From: Candidatus Megaera endosymbiont of Mesostigma viride
GTDB taxonomy: Bacteria; Pseudomonadota; Alphaproteobacteria; Rickettsiales; Rickettsiaceae
DNA: 64,000 nucleotides
Assembly: GCA_020410825.1 (NCBI GenBank)
Contig: CP084576.1
Location: 310,001 to 374,000, forward strand
Reading direction: 5' to 3'
The notes beneath the pieces were generated by a model. It worked only from the letters and a program-made list of their open reading frames with translations, was not told where the DNA came from and did no database searches. Of the stretch, positions 18,260 to 27,407 are shown in pieces (position 1 is the first letter of the stretch; the number at the start of each line of letters is the position of its first letter). The position numbers and the translations under genes were made by a program.

Positions 18260-19989
18260 GAATAGCAAAATATATATTAATTTTTTTAGTTGTTCTATTG
18301 GCCTGCTATTGTTCTTGTTGGTATTACATAATCAGTAATATAAGAAATGATATAAATGCCAGGTATGCTACGCAAAAAATTTATGTTAAAGCTTTGGTAA
18401 ATACCGAAGAATATTTTATTACTTTTGATAAGGCTAGTATTACTGGATTTCCCTTTGATATGGCGTTGAATTTGCATGGGTGGAAAGAAGAAAGTAAAGG
18501 TGCTCTCATTTCTTACCATTCCCCTATAAAAATTGGCTATAGTTTTACTAATCAACACGCATATATTGCATATGACGGGGAAATTGATGCTGCATATAAG
18601 CCGTTAGCCAGTAGCTTTGGTGCTATATTAAAAATAAAAAATTATTTAATTAAGTTAGATATTCCGCTTACTAGAAAATTACTGTCCGCAATTTCTAAAA
18701 TGACTGATTCAGGAGAGTTAGTCAATTATATTAAGGGTATTGAGGTTGCTACTGGAGGAGTCCAGATAACCGATAAACAGGAAAATGAGCTGTTCTCCGA
18801 TAAAGAATATGAAAAATTAAACTTTACTTTTGTACCGGCAAAATATTACCTTACTCTGGAAGATTTACTAAATGAGATACCAAGTGAATATACGGTTAAC
18901 TATAGTGTTAAAACCAAACCGGTTAAATTTTCATTTAGGCCTATACCTGTCAGTTTACTTTATGGGTTTTTTAATTTACCTTCGGATTTTTCTGCTTCCG
19001 GTAAAGTTAAAATTAAAACTGAGGCTAAGAAAGCTGAAGAATTATTTTCAAATTTTAATGCTGAAGTGGAAGTTGCTTTTTCTGCCCCTAAAATTGATTT
19101 AAATTCTTTCAAACTGCTTTTTAAAACTGGTTTATCTCCTGAAAAACGTAAAGGTACTGCATTATCAATAGATAGTAAAATAAGATTAAAGGATAGTTTT
19201 TTTGAAGAATTATTTAAAAAATATGAAGCTATTAAACCTAGGGTTATTTCTACTCATGCCGGTCGCCTAGTAGATCAAGAAGTATCCTACATAATTAGCA
19301 ATAAGGATATATTCAGGTTTAAAGATTTAGAAAATAGCGATTATTTTCTAAATCTAGATTTAGAAACTACAAATAACAGCAAGGGCCCGTTAGTGAAGTT
19401 AAATGATTTTAGTATCTATTCAGGGGAGTCTGGGTTTAAGTTAACATATCGATCACAATTTAATTACATGAATGGAACAAACTGGAAAGCAGATGGGGTG
19501 CTGTTAATTAAGAATTATCCGGTGGTAGTTGATTTTAATTCTAATTATATTCTTAGGTTTGGAGATTTTAGATTTTTAAGTGATCCAGCAAGAAACCTTT
19601 ATATTGATGTTAATAAAGCATTTTTAAAACAGATATCAGATTATCCGACTTCCACTTCTAATGATCTTAGTTTTGATTATAGTATCAGTACAGATAATTG
19701 GTCAGAAGGAAAAATTGGTAGTTCAAAGATTGTCCAACTTCCGGAGCTATATAAAATTCTGCTATATAAGAAACTATTTAATGTAATTGATTTACACGGT
19801 GATATACTTATCCAAATAAAAAAATTACTACCGAATTTGGATGAAAACGAACCGGTATTTAAAAAGATATTAGCTCAAATTACTGAAAAAGATATTAAAA
19901 GGATTTTACCGCAACAAGGTGAAAAAAATATTAATGAAGGTGTTTTACAAAAAAATGACAAGAAAGCTACAAAAAATTTAGCTAAGTGA
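18256..19989 (+). CDS. DUF2125-like membrane-anchored protein
   Basis: A 577-residue protein with one N-terminal membrane segment (about 4-27) and a long extracytoplasmic part rich in beta-type sequence. The start of the soluble part, with ITGFPFDMALNLHGW and a run of Tyr/Lys-rich strands, resembles DUF2125 proteins of alphaproteobacteria, whose function is unknown. The length exceeds the usual DUF2125 core. The C-terminal 40 residues are Lys/Asn/Gln-rich and probably disordered. The start ATG lies in the ATGA overlap with the tlc stop, so translation is coupled. A role in envelope lipid transfer or barrier function is possible for such AsmA-like sheets but is not shown here. Confidence 0.6.
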   Translation: MRIAKYILIFLVVLLACYCSCWYYIISNIRNDINARYATQKIYVKALVNTEEYFITFDKASITGFPFDMALNLHGWKEESKGALISYHSPIKIGYSFTNQHAYIAYDGEIDAAYKPLASSFGAILKIKNYLIKLDIPLTRKLLSAISKMTDSGELVNYIKGIEVATGGVQITDKQENELFSDKEYEKLNFTFVPAKYYLTLEDLLNEIPSEYTVNYSVKTKPVKFSFRPIPVSLLYGFFNLPSDFSASGKVKIKTEAKKAEELFSNFNAEVEVAFSAPKIDLNSFKLLFKTGLSPEKRKGTALSIDSKIRLKDSFFEELFKKYEAIKPRVISTHAGRLVDQEVSYIISNKDIFRFKDLENSDYFLNLDLETTNNSKGPLVKLNDFSIYSGESGFKLTYRSQFNYMNGTNWKADGVLLIKNYPVVVDFNSNYILRFGDFRFLSDPARNLYIDVNKAFLKQISDYPTSTSNDLSFDYSISTDNWSEGKIGSSKIVQLPELYKILLYKKLFNVIDLHGDILIQIKKLLPNLDENEPVFKKILAQITEKDIKRILPQQGEKNINEGVLQKNDKKATKNLAK

Positions 19990-20053
19990 ATAGTTCGCAA
20001 TTATTGCACTATGTGCTACATGTATAAATCTTTAAATATTATGAGATAATAAA

Positions 20054-21037
20054 TTGGACTTAATAAAAGAAATTCATCAATTTTTACAATCAGAACTAAG
20101 CGAGATGAATAACTTAATCTTGGGTTGTCTCTCTGTCGAAGAAGAATTAATACAACTGATCGGTAATCATATCTCAAATTCAGGTGGTAAAAGAATAAGA
20201 CCTGTACTTACGCTATTGTCTACCAAACTTTTTGATTGCGGGAGTGATAATGCAGTTAAGCTTGGTGCAGCTGTTGAATTTATTCATATGGCTACCTTAT
20301 TGCATGATGATGTAGTAGATGGCAGTAAGATGCGTCGTTTTTTACCCACAGCTAATGTTATATGGGGTAATAAAGCAAGTATATTGGTAGGTGATTTCCT
20401 ATTTAGTCAATCATTTAAATTAATAGTTGCCACCAGGTTACTCCCGGCTATGGACGTTTTATCGAAAGCGTGCGCAGTCGTCATAGAAGGTGAAGTATCG
20501 CAGCTTGCTAAACTCGAAGAGCGTAGGTTAATAACTGAAGAAGAGTATTTGAAAGTAATTAATGCAAAAACAGCGGTTCTTTTTGGAGCAGCATGTGAGG
20601 TTGGTGCTATTATAGCAAATCAATCTCCTAATTATTGTAATGCCATGAGAAATTTTGGCATGAAACTGGGAGAAATATTTCAAATAACAGACGATTTGCT
20701 AGATTATTTTACCCAAGGTGAAGTTAGAGGCAAGAATATAGGAGATGATTTTGCGGAAGGAAAGGTTACTTTACCGCTGATTTTCCTAGCTAGAAAACTT
20801 CCCAAGAATAAAAAAGAAAGATTAATAGAGTTAATAACTGCACATGAGCGTACATCTAAAGATTTCCACTGGGTTACTGATTTGTTAATCAGTTTTGATA
20901 TAAAAAATGAAATTCTGGAATATTTGGAAGGGTTTAAAATATCTGCCTATAAGTGTCTTGAGGAGATCAATATTCAAAATGAAACTAGAGGATATTTGAA
21001 ATCGTTGGTAAATTTTGCTGTAGAGCGCAGTTACTAA
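20054..21037 (+). CDS. ispB: Polyprenyl diphosphate synthase (octaprenyl-PP synthase type)
   Basis: Trans-isoprenyl diphosphate synthase that makes the long polyprenyl tail of ubiquinone. The first Asp-rich motif is DDVVD at 85-89 (in LLHDDVVDGSKMRR) and the second is DDLLD at 213-217. GGKRIRP at 44-50 is the IPP-binding region. Length 327 is typical. The gene starts with TTG at 20054, with GAG about eight bases upstream; the first ATG inside the frame would cut off family residues, so the TTG start is kept. Chain length cannot be read with certainty. It stands upstream of murA. Confidence 0.9.
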   Translation: MDLIKEIHQFLQSELSEMNNLILGCLSVEEELIQLIGNHISNSGGKRIRPVLTLLSTKLFDCGSDNAVKLGAAVEFIHMATLLHDDVVDGSKMRRFLPTANVIWGNKASILVGDFLFSQSFKLIVATRLLPAMDVLSKACAVVIEGEVSQLAKLEERRLITEEEYLKVINAKTAVLFGAACEVGAIIANQSPNYCNAMRNFGMKLGEIFQITDDLLDYFTQGEVRGKNIGDDFAEGKVTLPLIFLARKLPKNKKERLIELITAHERTSKDFHWVTDLLISFDIKNEILEYLEGFKISAYKCLEEINIQNETRGYLKSLVNFAVERSY

Positions 21038-21061
21038 TTAAGGTTGGTTAAAAAAATATAT

Positions 21062-22342
21062 ATGGATAGTATACTTATTAATGGAGGTAATGCTCTAAAA
21101 GGAAATATTACCATTAGTGGCTCTAAAAATGCTTCCTTGCCGATTATGGCAGCTGCGTTGCTAACGGATCACGAGCTGGAACTAGCTAATTTACCTATTT
21201 TATCTGATATTAACACCATGGAAGAACTGCTTGTAAACCATGGGGCTAAAATTACCAGAAAAATAGAAAGTAATGATAGCTTAAGCTTAAAAATTTCATG
21301 TTCTAATATCAATAATTACACAGCACCTTATGAAATAGTAAGAAAAATGCGAGCCTCTATTTGGGTTTTAGGTCCTCTTGTAGCTAAATATGGTGAGGCA
21401 TTGGTTTCCCTCCCTGGAGGTTGCGCAATTGGTGCTAGGCAAGTTGATTTACATATTGCAGTCTTAGAAGCTATGGGAGTAGAGATAGAAATTTTGCAAG
21501 GATATATCCATGCTCATACCAGGAAACGTTTAAAAGCCTGCAATTTTGTATTTCCTAAAGTATCGGTTGGGGCTACTATTAATGCTATACTAGCTGCTTG
21601 TTTGGCAAGTGGTACTACCCATTTATCAAACTGCGCTAAAGAACCCGAAATCAGAGATTTATGCAATTGTTTGGTAAAAATGGGAGCGATAATCGACGGT
21701 ATTGGAACAGATGATTTAAAAATTACGGGACAGCCGGAATTATACGGGGCAAAGCATGATATTTTACCAGATAGGATCGAGGCTGGAACTTATATGATTG
21801 CTGGTGCTATTACTAAAGGAGATATAACTATTTCTGGGGTGGATTATGATATTCTTGAAAATGTAGCTCTTAAACTCGCACAATCAGGTATAGAAGTTAC
21901 TAATTTAAACAATGTTATCAGAGTAAAATATAATGGACTTCTTAAATCAGTTGATATGGCTACCGGTGTTTATCCGGGTTTTGCTACTGATTTACAGGCT
22001 CAATTTATGAGTTTAATGGCCCTAGCGGATTCATCCTCAATAATTACAGAAAATATATTTGAAAACAGGTTTATGCATGTACCAGAATTATGCAGAATGG
22101 GAGCAAATATTAATGTAGATGGTAATCATGCGGTTGTAAGAGGGGTTAAAGCTTTAAGCGGTGCTGAAGTTATGGCTAGTGACCTGCGTGCATCAGTTTC
22201 GTTAATTCTTGCGGGACTGGCTGCGGAAGGCAGTACTAAAGTTAGAAGGGTGTATCATTTAGATCGAGGATATCAATCTCTTGAGAAAAAATTATCTGCT
22301 TGTGGAGCAGATATTGTTAGAGTGAAAGGTGATTCAGTTTAA
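21062..22342 (+). CDS. murA: UDP-N-acetylglucosamine 1-carboxyvinyltransferase MurA
   Basis: First committed step of peptidoglycan synthesis, transferring enolpyruvate from PEP to UDP-GlcNAc in the cytosol. Two EPSP-synthase-type domains are visible. The active-site cysteine (target of fosfomycin in other MurA enzymes) is C121 in [31 protein letters not shown] near the N-terminus and RIEAGTYM later are family hallmarks. Length with this start is 426. The frame opens six codons earlier at a TTG, but the AAGG before it is too close to work and the family starts near MDSILINGG. It supplies the pathway continued by murC, murB and ddl near 49-52 kb. Confidence 0.95.
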   Translation: MDSILINGGNALKGNITISGSKNASLPIMAAALLTDHELELANLPILSDINTMEELLVNHGAKITRKIESNDSLSLKISCSNINNYTAPYEIVRKMRASIWVLGPLVAKYGEALVSLPGGCAIGARQVDLHIAVLEAMGVEIEILQGYIHAHTRKRLKACNFVFPKVSVGATINAILAACLASGTTHLSNCAKEPEIRDLCNCLVKMGAIIDGIGTDDLKITGQPELYGAKHDILPDRIEAGTYMIAGAITKGDITISGVDYDILENVALKLAQSGIEVTNLNNVIRVKYNGLLKSVDMATGVYPGFATDLQAQFMSLMALADSSSIITENIFENRFMHVPELCRMGANINVDGNHAVVRGVKALSGAEVMASDLRASVSLILAGLAAEGSTKVRRVYHLDRGYQSLEKKLSACGADIVRVKGDSV

Positions 22343-22419
22343 GTTATAGGGAAGGAAAAAGTGTTTTTTATTTGATTTTATGTTAAGGACAGTTCTAAGT
22401 GAGCTGTACTTACGGCGAT

Positions 22420-23052
22420 TTATACATTTTTACTTTTATATTCACATAGATGACAAATAGGGCATTTAAAACATTCAGGTTTTCTGGCTTTACAAATATA
22501 TCTTCCGTGTAATATCAGCCAGTGATGGGCATGCGTTAACCACATAGTAGGAATTTGCCTTAATAAGTCCTTTTCTATTTTTTTAGGTGTAGTTTCCTGC
22601 GTTAAACCAATTCTATGTGAAACTCGAGCGACATGGGTATCAACGGCTATTGTTGGCTGGCCGAATGCACAATTTAATATAACATTTGCGGTTTTTTGCC
22701 CTATACCTGGTAATTTTATAAGTTCTTCAAAACTATTCGGAAGATTTGAGTCGTAGTGCTCAACTAACATCTTACAGAACGCAATAATATTTTTTGCTTT
22801 AGTATTATATAAACCAATAGTTTTTATATATTTTTTTAGATTATCCTCGCCGAGTTTTAAAAAATCTTCCGGAGTTTTATAAATTTTAAATAGCGTGGAG
22901 GTTGCCTTATTAACAGAAACATCAGTTGCTTGGGCAGATAAAATAACCGCTACCGCTAGGGTGAAATTATTAACATATTCAAGTTCTGTTTTCGGTTCTT
23001 TACTTAAAGAGCTAAAAATGGTAAAAATTTGGTTTATTGTATTTAAATTCAT
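22420..23052 (-). CDS. nth: Endonuclease III
   Basis: Base-excision repair glycosylase/AP lyase for oxidised pyrimidines. The helix-hairpin-helix [11 protein letters not shown] carries catalytic Lys at residue 120, and the following VDTHVARV carries Asp at 138, both at the same numbers as in E. coli Nth. The C-terminal 4Fe-4S cluster loop is complete, with cysteines at 187, 194, 197 and 203. Length 210 is normal. It converges on murA (77-bp gap) and diverges from the glutaredoxin gene with only 48 bases between them, so the two promoters must be compact or overlapping. Confidence 0.96.
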   Translation of the reverse strand: MNLNTINQIFTIFSSLSKEPKTELEYVNNFTLAVAVILSAQATDVSVNKATSTLFKIYKTPEDFLKLGEDNLKKYIKTIGLYNTKAKNIIAFCKMLVEHYDSNLPNSFEELIKLPGIGQKTANVILNCAFGQPTIAVDTHVARVSHRIGLTQETTPKKIEKDLLRQIPTMWLTHAHHWLILHGRYICKARKPECFKCPICHLCEYKSKNV

Positions 23053-23100
23053 AAAATAATAATTTAAAATTAATCATAATTAGCTTTACAGGAATTTATT

Positions 23101-23490
23101 ATGGCAGAAAACAAGATTTTTGACTTTATAAGAAATGAAACAAAAGAACATGAGGTGGTTTTATTCATGAAAGGTACGGCTGACTTTCCACAATGCGGTT
23201 TCTCAGCTATGGTAGTTAGTATTTTACAATCAGTTAGTGTTAAATTTAAGGATCATAACGTTTTAGCTAATGAAGAACTGCGCCAAGGAATAAAAGAATT
23301 TTCCGATTGGCCGACTATACCGCAGCTATATATTAAAGGAGAGTTCATAGGCGGTTGTGATATAGTACGTGAGATGTATGAAAGTGGTTCTTTAAGCGAG
23401 CTGGTAAGAGACCTTCAAAGTCACGGCGTTACTTGTAATAATGAAAAACGTTTGGAAACTACTCAAGCAAGTGTTCAATTAACTGAATGA
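23101..23490 (+). CDS. grxD: Monothiol glutaredoxin (CGFS type)
   Basis: Class II glutaredoxin that binds and delivers [2Fe-2S] clusters with glutathione. The diagnostic CGFS lies at residues 32-35 in [11 protein letters not shown]. The glutathione-binding [19 protein letters not shown] segment is complete. At 129 residues it is longer than the usual 105-115, with an extra Asn/Thr/Gln-rich tail after HGVTC that is not part of the fold. It is followed after 25 bases by an ABC ATPase. Any involvement of YgfZ, two genes downstream, in the same iron-sulfur work is a plausible inference. Confidence 0.93.
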   Translation: MAENKIFDFIRNETKEHEVVLFMKGTADFPQCGFSAMVVSILQSVSVKFKDHNVLANEELRQGIKEFSDWPTIPQLYIKGEFIGGCDIVREMYESGSLSELVRDLQSHGVTCNNEKRLETTQASVQLTE

Positions 23491-23515
23491 AAAAGCATAT
23501 CTACCGAGAAATTTG

Positions 23516-24451
23516 ATGAGTGACGCTATTTACGTAAATAATCTTATAAAAGAATATAATACCGGTAGAGTTGCCAATGAAAAAAAAATAGCCTTAAATG
23601 GCTTAGACATAAATATTGAAGTTGGATCAATATTCGGTTTGCTCGGGCCAAATGGAGCGGGAAAATCAACGTTAATCAATATCTTAGCCGGTACAGTTAT
23701 AAAAACTTCCGGAGAAGTTAGAGTGATGGGAGTAGATATTGATTACCAACCTAAGAGAGCTAGATCGTTAATTGGCGTTGTTCCGCAAGAAATTGTTACG
23801 GATACTTTTTTTCCTTTGTGGCAAGCTCTTGAATTTACAGCTGGTTACTTTGGGATTAGGCCAGAAAATCGAATTACTGACCAGCTGCTTAAAACTTTGA
23901 GTTTATATGATAAAAGAAATAGCCTGCCACAAAGGTTATCAGGTGGAATGAAAAGGCGTTTCTTAATCGCTAAGGCTATGGTCCATTCTCCTAGAATACT
24001 GGTTCTCGATGAGCCGACTGCCGGTGTAGATATTGAACTTAGAAATCAACTTTGGGAATATGTCAAAAAGTTAAATCAAGAGCAAGGGGTAACTATTATT
24101 ATTACTACTCACTATTTGGCTGAAGCTCAGGAATTATGCGATAATATTGCCTTTATTAACGATGGTAAAATTATAAAACAGGATTCAAAAAAGAAATTAC
24201 TTGCAGAACTTGGTTCACGATATCTTGATGTTGAGTTTGAAAATGCCATTGATCCTATGAAAGTTTCTAGTTTAAAAAATACAAAACTTAAGCTTTTAAA
24301 TGAAAATAAAATCAGGTTTGACCTTCATACCGAAAATAACGACTTTACTCGAATTTTAGAAATAATTCATTCCATGGATTTGAGAATCAAGAATTTAAAC
24401 TTAAGTGAGCCTGATCTTGAGGATATTTTTCATAAAATAGTTAAAAAATAG
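23516..24451 (+). CDS. ABC transporter ATP-binding protein, ABC-2/DrrA type
   Basis: A 311-residue single ATPase subunit. Walker A is GLLGPNGAGKST, the signature is RLSGGMKRRFL, Walker B is ILVLDEPTAGVD and the switch His lies in TTHYLAEAQELCD. The C-terminal extension with LSEPDLEDIFHKIV is typical of ATPases paired with ABC-2 permeases, used for lipids, polysaccharides or drugs. No permease gene lies nearby, so the partner must be encoded elsewhere. The frame begins with TTG then ATG; the ATG at 23516 is preferred. It is probably cotranscribed with glutaredoxin and YgfZ. Confidence 0.85.
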   Translation: MSDAIYVNNLIKEYNTGRVANEKKIALNGLDINIEVGSIFGLLGPNGAGKSTLINILAGTVIKTSGEVRVMGVDIDYQPKRARSLIGVVPQEIVTDTFFPLWQALEFTAGYFGIRPENRITDQLLKTLSLYDKRNSLPQRLSGGMKRRFLIAKAMVHSPRILVLDEPTAGVDIELRNQLWEYVKKLNQEQGVTIIITTHYLAEAQELCDNIAFINDGKIIKQDSKKKLLAELGSRYLDVEFENAIDPMKVSSLKNTKLKLLNENKIRFDLHTENNDFTRILEIIHSMDLRIKNLNLSEPDLEDIFHKIVKK

Positions 24452-24466
24452 CTTTTCTGTATTTTT

Positions 24467-25291
24467 ATGCCTGAATTACTTGAAAACCGTTCTATTTTAA
24501 GCCTGTCCGGAAAGGATGCTTTAGTTTTTTTACAAAATATTGTCACCAATGATTTAAATAATTATTCATATTCATATAATTATCTGCTTTCTCCGCAAGG
24601 AAGATATTTATATGATTTCTTTGTATTAAAATTATCACCTGACCAATTATTTATCGATATAGATTCCATTTCCGCCCAATCGTTTTTGCAAAAACTTACT
24701 ATATACAAGTTAAGAAGAGATATAGAGATCAAAAACCTTGCTTCTGAATACTTGGTTTTATATTCGAGGGAAAAAATGGAAATTAATGAGGGAGTTATTG
24801 CTTCTAATTGTGATCCTCGATTTTCTAAATTGGGTTTTAGATCTATAGTAAAATCCTCGTGTGCTAATAAATTGGAGTTAGTTGGTAATAATTTATATAT
24901 GCAAGACAAATATGAATTTACTATTCCAGATGGCCGAGATGATTTAATTGCGGGGAATTCAGTAGTTTTTCAGTTCGGAGCAGAAGAGTTGGCAGCTGTT
25001 AGTTTTTCTAAAGGATGCTATATAGGGCAGGAAGTAATTTCTAGAGCAAAATACCAAGGCATCACAAGAAAGAAGCTTTTTAAATTAGTTTCTGATAAAA
25101 AAATTGCTTTTAATGATATTGGTACGGAAATCACCGATTTGAGAGGAGAAAAAATTGGTATTTTTTGCTCAAGCTATAATAAACTTGGCATAGGGTTGTT
25201 AAATGAAGAAAAATATCTAGGACTCGATACAAAAATTGCTCTTATAAATGGTATTCAGGAAGTGCTAATTTTAAAACCTGAATGGAGGTAA
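24467..25291 (+). CDS. ygfZ: Folate-dependent iron-sulfur cluster protein YgfZ
   Basis: YgfZ/IBA57 family protein, a GcvT-like fold that uses tetrahydrofolate and supports repair or insertion of [4Fe-4S] clusters in certain enzymes such as MiaB. The defining motif KGCYIGQE lies at 182-189, with the conserved Cys at 184. The N-terminal ILSLSGKDALVFLQNIVTNDL is the usual start. Length 274 is slightly short of the E. coli protein. It begins 16 bases after the ABC ATPase stop. The link with the monothiol glutaredoxin two genes upstream fits a small iron-sulfur group. Confidence 0.9.
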   Translation: MPELLENRSILSLSGKDALVFLQNIVTNDLNNYSYSYNYLLSPQGRYLYDFFVLKLSPDQLFIDIDSISAQSFLQKLTIYKLRRDIEIKNLASEYLVLYSREKMEINEGVIASNCDPRFSKLGFRSIVKSSCANKLELVGNNLYMQDKYEFTIPDGRDDLIAGNSVVFQFGAEELAAVSFSKGCYIGQEVISRAKYQGITRKKLFKLVSDKKIAFNDIGTEITDLRGEKIGIFCSSYNKLGIGLLNEEKYLGLDTKIALINGIQEVLILKPEWR

Positions 25292-25468
25292 CTACCCCAA
25301 GATTAATAAAATGTAGTTGTTTTTTGTAATTACTTCTGCGTGTGTAAATTATTACTTTTGTTCTTTTCAAAAGTTCTCTGATCTCGAATTCTATTCCTTT
25401 CTTTGTTATTACAAATCGTAGGGTTAAAGTTAGGTAGTTGAGAATAATTAATTTTTATTAATTAATTA

Positions 25469-25497
25469 TTGACAGCATTTATATTATACTATATATT
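25469..25497 (+). promoter_or_regulatory. Near-consensus sigma-70 promoter for the 127-residue orphan
   Basis: A perfect TTGACA (25469-25474), exact 17-base spacer and TATATT (25492-25497; five of six consensus bases). Transcription would start near 25504. It is one of the two best promoters seen in the window. Confidence 0.75.
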
Positions 25498-25504
25498 AGC
25501 TTTG

Positions 25505-25522
25505 TTAATTAAATTTAATTAA
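25505..25522. repeat. 18-bp perfect AT palindrome at the predicted transcription start
   Basis: TTAATTAAATTTAATTAA reads the same on both strands and covers about +1 to +18 of the predicted transcript. It could be an operator or the base of a 5' hairpin. AT-rich palindromes arise easily in such DNA, so function is uncertain. Confidence 0.4.
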
Positions 25523-25529
25523 ATATATA

Positions 25530-25549
25530 CTAATACTACCGAGTATTAG
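25530..25549 (+). promoter_or_regulatory. 5'-leader hairpin of the 127-residue orphan mRNA
   Basis: CTAATACT (25530-25537) pairs with AGTATTAG (25542-25549) around a four-base loop. It lies in the roughly 79-base 5' leader, 33 bases before the start codon. Such leader hairpins often protect abundant mRNAs from decay; that role is inferred. Confidence 0.45.
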
Positions 25550-25582
25550 CTATTTTTGGTAACAAATAATCTATAAACGCAT

Positions 25583-25966
25583 ATGGCAAAATTCGAAACA
25601 ATATGGAAACAACCTAGTGCTTTTGTATCAGGAGCTATAAAATCTTTGCCTAAAAATTTTATTTGGCACGGAACAAAATTTATCAGTCATACTATAGTAG
25701 GGGGGATAACTCATACTGGAAAAGTTGCTTTGAAGCTTGCTGAAGAAGCAGTTAGTTTTGTTTGGGAAACACTAAAAGATTTAGGTAACGAAATTGCTGA
25801 AGGATTTAACGATATACTAGAAGCTGGTATAACAGAAGCCGAACAAGCAGAAAATACAAAAATTGCTTTAGAAAAAATTGTGACAACCGATGTTGAGGAT
25901 AGTATTGTGGTGGGTCTTAATTCAGAAGACTTAGCATCGACTCTGGAAGCGGCTGCTGTAGCTTAG
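25583..25966 (+). CDS. Unrecognised small protein with its own strong promoter and terminator
   Basis: I do not recognise this 127-residue protein. There is no Sec signal or clear membrane helix. The N-terminal half is basic and aromatic (TIWKQPSAF, KNFIWHGTKF) followed by a Gly/His/Thr-rich hydrophobic stretch VGGITHTGKVALKL. The C-terminal half is strongly acidic and probably helical, ending in ALEA-type sequence (SEDLASTLEAAAVA). It is a monocistronic unit: consensus promoter at 25469, leader hairpin at 25530, and two hairpins after the stop, the second an intrinsic terminator. That architecture suggests high expression. It could be a nucleoid, stress or secreted effector protein; nothing decides between these. 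Confidence 0.7.
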   Translation: MAKFETIWKQPSAFVSGAIKSLPKNFIWHGTKFISHTIVGGITHTGKVALKLAEEAVSFVWETLKDLGNEIAEGFNDILEAGITEAEQAENTKIALEKIVTTDVEDSIVVGLNSEDLASTLEAAAVA

Positions 25967-25981
25967 GGAACAGCTTATATC

Positions 25982-26009
25982 CAAGATAGCTTATTTTTAA
26001 GCTATCTTG
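25982..26009 (+). terminator. Long hairpin downstream of the 127-residue orphan
   Basis: A perfect 12-bp stem (25982-25993 with 25998-26009, arms CAAGATAGCTTA / TAAGCTATCTTG) capped by TTTT, beginning 16 bases after the stop. No T run follows, so it may stabilise the 3' end rather than terminate. Confidence 0.6.
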
Positions 26010-26020
26010 ATATAAATTAT

Positions 26021-26052
26021 AAAGCGGGCAATGTTTCGTCCGCTTTTTTTTT
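26021..26052 (+). terminator. Intrinsic terminator
   Basis: AAAGCGG (26021-26027) pairs with CCGCTTT (26040-26046), extended by a G-U and a C-G pair, then nine T residues (26044-26052). It is the clearest rho-independent terminator in the window and closes the 127-residue orphan unit. Confidence 0.85.
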
Positions 26053-26304
26053 ATTTGCTAATCCTTAGGTATTTTACTATAAGTTGCTTATTTCTAAAAC
26101 TCTAAAACATATATACTTAAAAAATTTTTAGTATATTAATGCCACGGTTCTTTAACATCTATATTCAAAATAGTTAATAAACTTTAAGGATAAGTTTTTG
26201 ATTAAACTGTTTTTGTTATTGACTCATATATTAATCAATGCTAATTAGTTTAGTTGATAGTTTTTGTAGCTAATTCTGATGTAATATTTTAGGGTGTTTA
26301 TGAG

Positions 26305-26853
26305 ATGATGAATAATTTTAATGACAAAAAAATTAATAAACCTGTAGGTGTTGGGTCGGAAGTTCTTATTGGGGAAAAAATAGATAACCAACATTCTAAT
26401 GTCGTCGTAGATGAGACTCCAGAACTTATTGGTTTGCCTAAATCATCTGCGGAACTTGCCGAAGAATTAATTGATTATTTGGTCACTCACAATCATCAAA
26501 AAGCTGCAAAAATTATTATTGAAGAAGCAAGAATATATTTAAGCAAGCTATCAAATAATAATATTTTCAATATGGATCAACAGTTGAAACAGATTGAAGA
26601 TGAATTGGGTGATTTAATTAAATATTTTGGCCAAGAAGATAAAGGAAAAATAGCATCTAAATTGAAAAGCTTAAAAATTATTATCCAAGGTTTGGAATCA
26701 GAATATATTCGGAATTTTTTACAAAATATACTCGAAATTATAGAAAATTATAATAAGAACAGAAGTAAAAAAAGTTTTGATAAAAAGGAAGGGTTTAAAA
26801 ACTTTAAGGCGAGTATTAAATCAGGCTTTTCTGGCCTTCGAAAGCTGCTTTAG
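26305..26853 (+). CDS. Unrecognised helical protein, 182 residues
   Basis: I do not recognise this protein. It starts at tandem ATGs (26305 and 26308) with AGGGTG about nine bases upstream. There is no signal peptide or membrane segment. Residues 45-165 are Leu/Ile/Lys/Glu/Asn-rich and predicted to be mostly helical, with heptad-like spacing in QLKQIEDELGDLIKYFG and IASKLKSLKIIIQGLES. The last 25 residues are basic (KKEGFKNFKASIKSG). It is isolated, with 338 bases before it (mostly the upstream terminator and AT-rich sequence) and 554 bases after it. It may be another orphan effector or a nucleic-acid-associated protein; both are guesses. Confidence 0.6.
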   Translation: MMNNFNDKKINKPVGVGSEVLIGEKIDNQHSNVVVDETPELIGLPKSSAELAEELIDYLVTHNHQKAAKIIIEEARIYLSKLSNNNIFNMDQQLKQIEDELGDLIKYFGQEDKGKIASKLKSLKIIIQGLESEYIRNFLQNILEIIENYNKNRSKKSFDKKEGFKNFKASIKSGFSGLRKLL

Positions 26854-26887
26854 CCTTTAATAGCACTTTGCTATAGGAGATAGTTTT

Positions 26888-26909
26888 AGTAACTTACCGG
26901 TTACTTTTC
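26888..26909 (+). terminator. Probable terminator of the 182-residue orphan
   Basis: AGTAAC (26888-26893) pairs with GTTACT (26900-26905) around a six-base loop, followed by TTTCT. It lies 35 bases after the stop. The short stem makes it a moderate candidate. Confidence 0.4.
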
Positions 26910-27342
26910 TATAAACTTTACTGTTATATTTTTTATACCTATTTAAAAATATTAGCTCTATTCTCTAAATTAGTTGCTGCAATATTGCAACTTACCCATC
27001 ATTAATCTTCAACCTATAGTAGAGTAATTATATAAATTATACCGCTATAGTTATATCATCAATTATGAAATTCTTAAAGGCAAGTAGTAATGATCTTGAA
27101 TGGTCATAATATACAAAATAATAATGGCTTGAAAATTAATTTAATTGATTTTCTTTTATCTGCCAATTCCCATCTATCTTTACATCTTTATATAACTATA
27201 TATAATAAACCACAGAGTTTTAATATAAAAGGCACTTTAATTAATAAATGTATCACCATCTTTGTAATTAGCTTAAATCAAATATAAGTTAAAGTTAAGG
27301 TCAAGCCGTATTTGGTGTTTATATACAAGTGATGACCTCTGA

Positions 27343-27380
27343 AAGAGGGCTTAACTCAATAAAACTTAAGTAACCCTCTT
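27343..27380 (+). promoter_or_regulatory. Bulged hairpin 28 bases upstream of ampG
   Basis: AAGAGGG plus CTTAA (27343-27354) pairs with TTAAG plus CCCTCTT (27366-27380), with a three-base bulge and an 11-base loop. It would lie in the ampG leader or end an upstream transcript. Function unknown. Confidence 0.35.
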
Positions 27381-27407
27381 AATTACACTTAAATTACTCA
27401 AATTCCC

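Larger units (their letters stand above)
26854..27407. other. Long AT-rich intergenic region (554 bp) before ampG
   Basis: No convincing gene. An open frame of 65 codons at 27090-27287 has no family resemblance, is Asn/Ile-rich like random AT-rich DNA, and is not called. The region contains a terminator-like hairpin near its start and a bulged hairpin just before ampG, both listed separately. Promoter signals for ampG should lie here, but no clear pair of boxes was found. Confidence 0.5.

Noticed and set aside
27090..27287. 65-codon open frame before ampG
   Set aside because: Composition (Asn, Ile, Leu, Lys) is that of random AT-rich DNA, no domain is seen, and the ribosome-binding site is weak.
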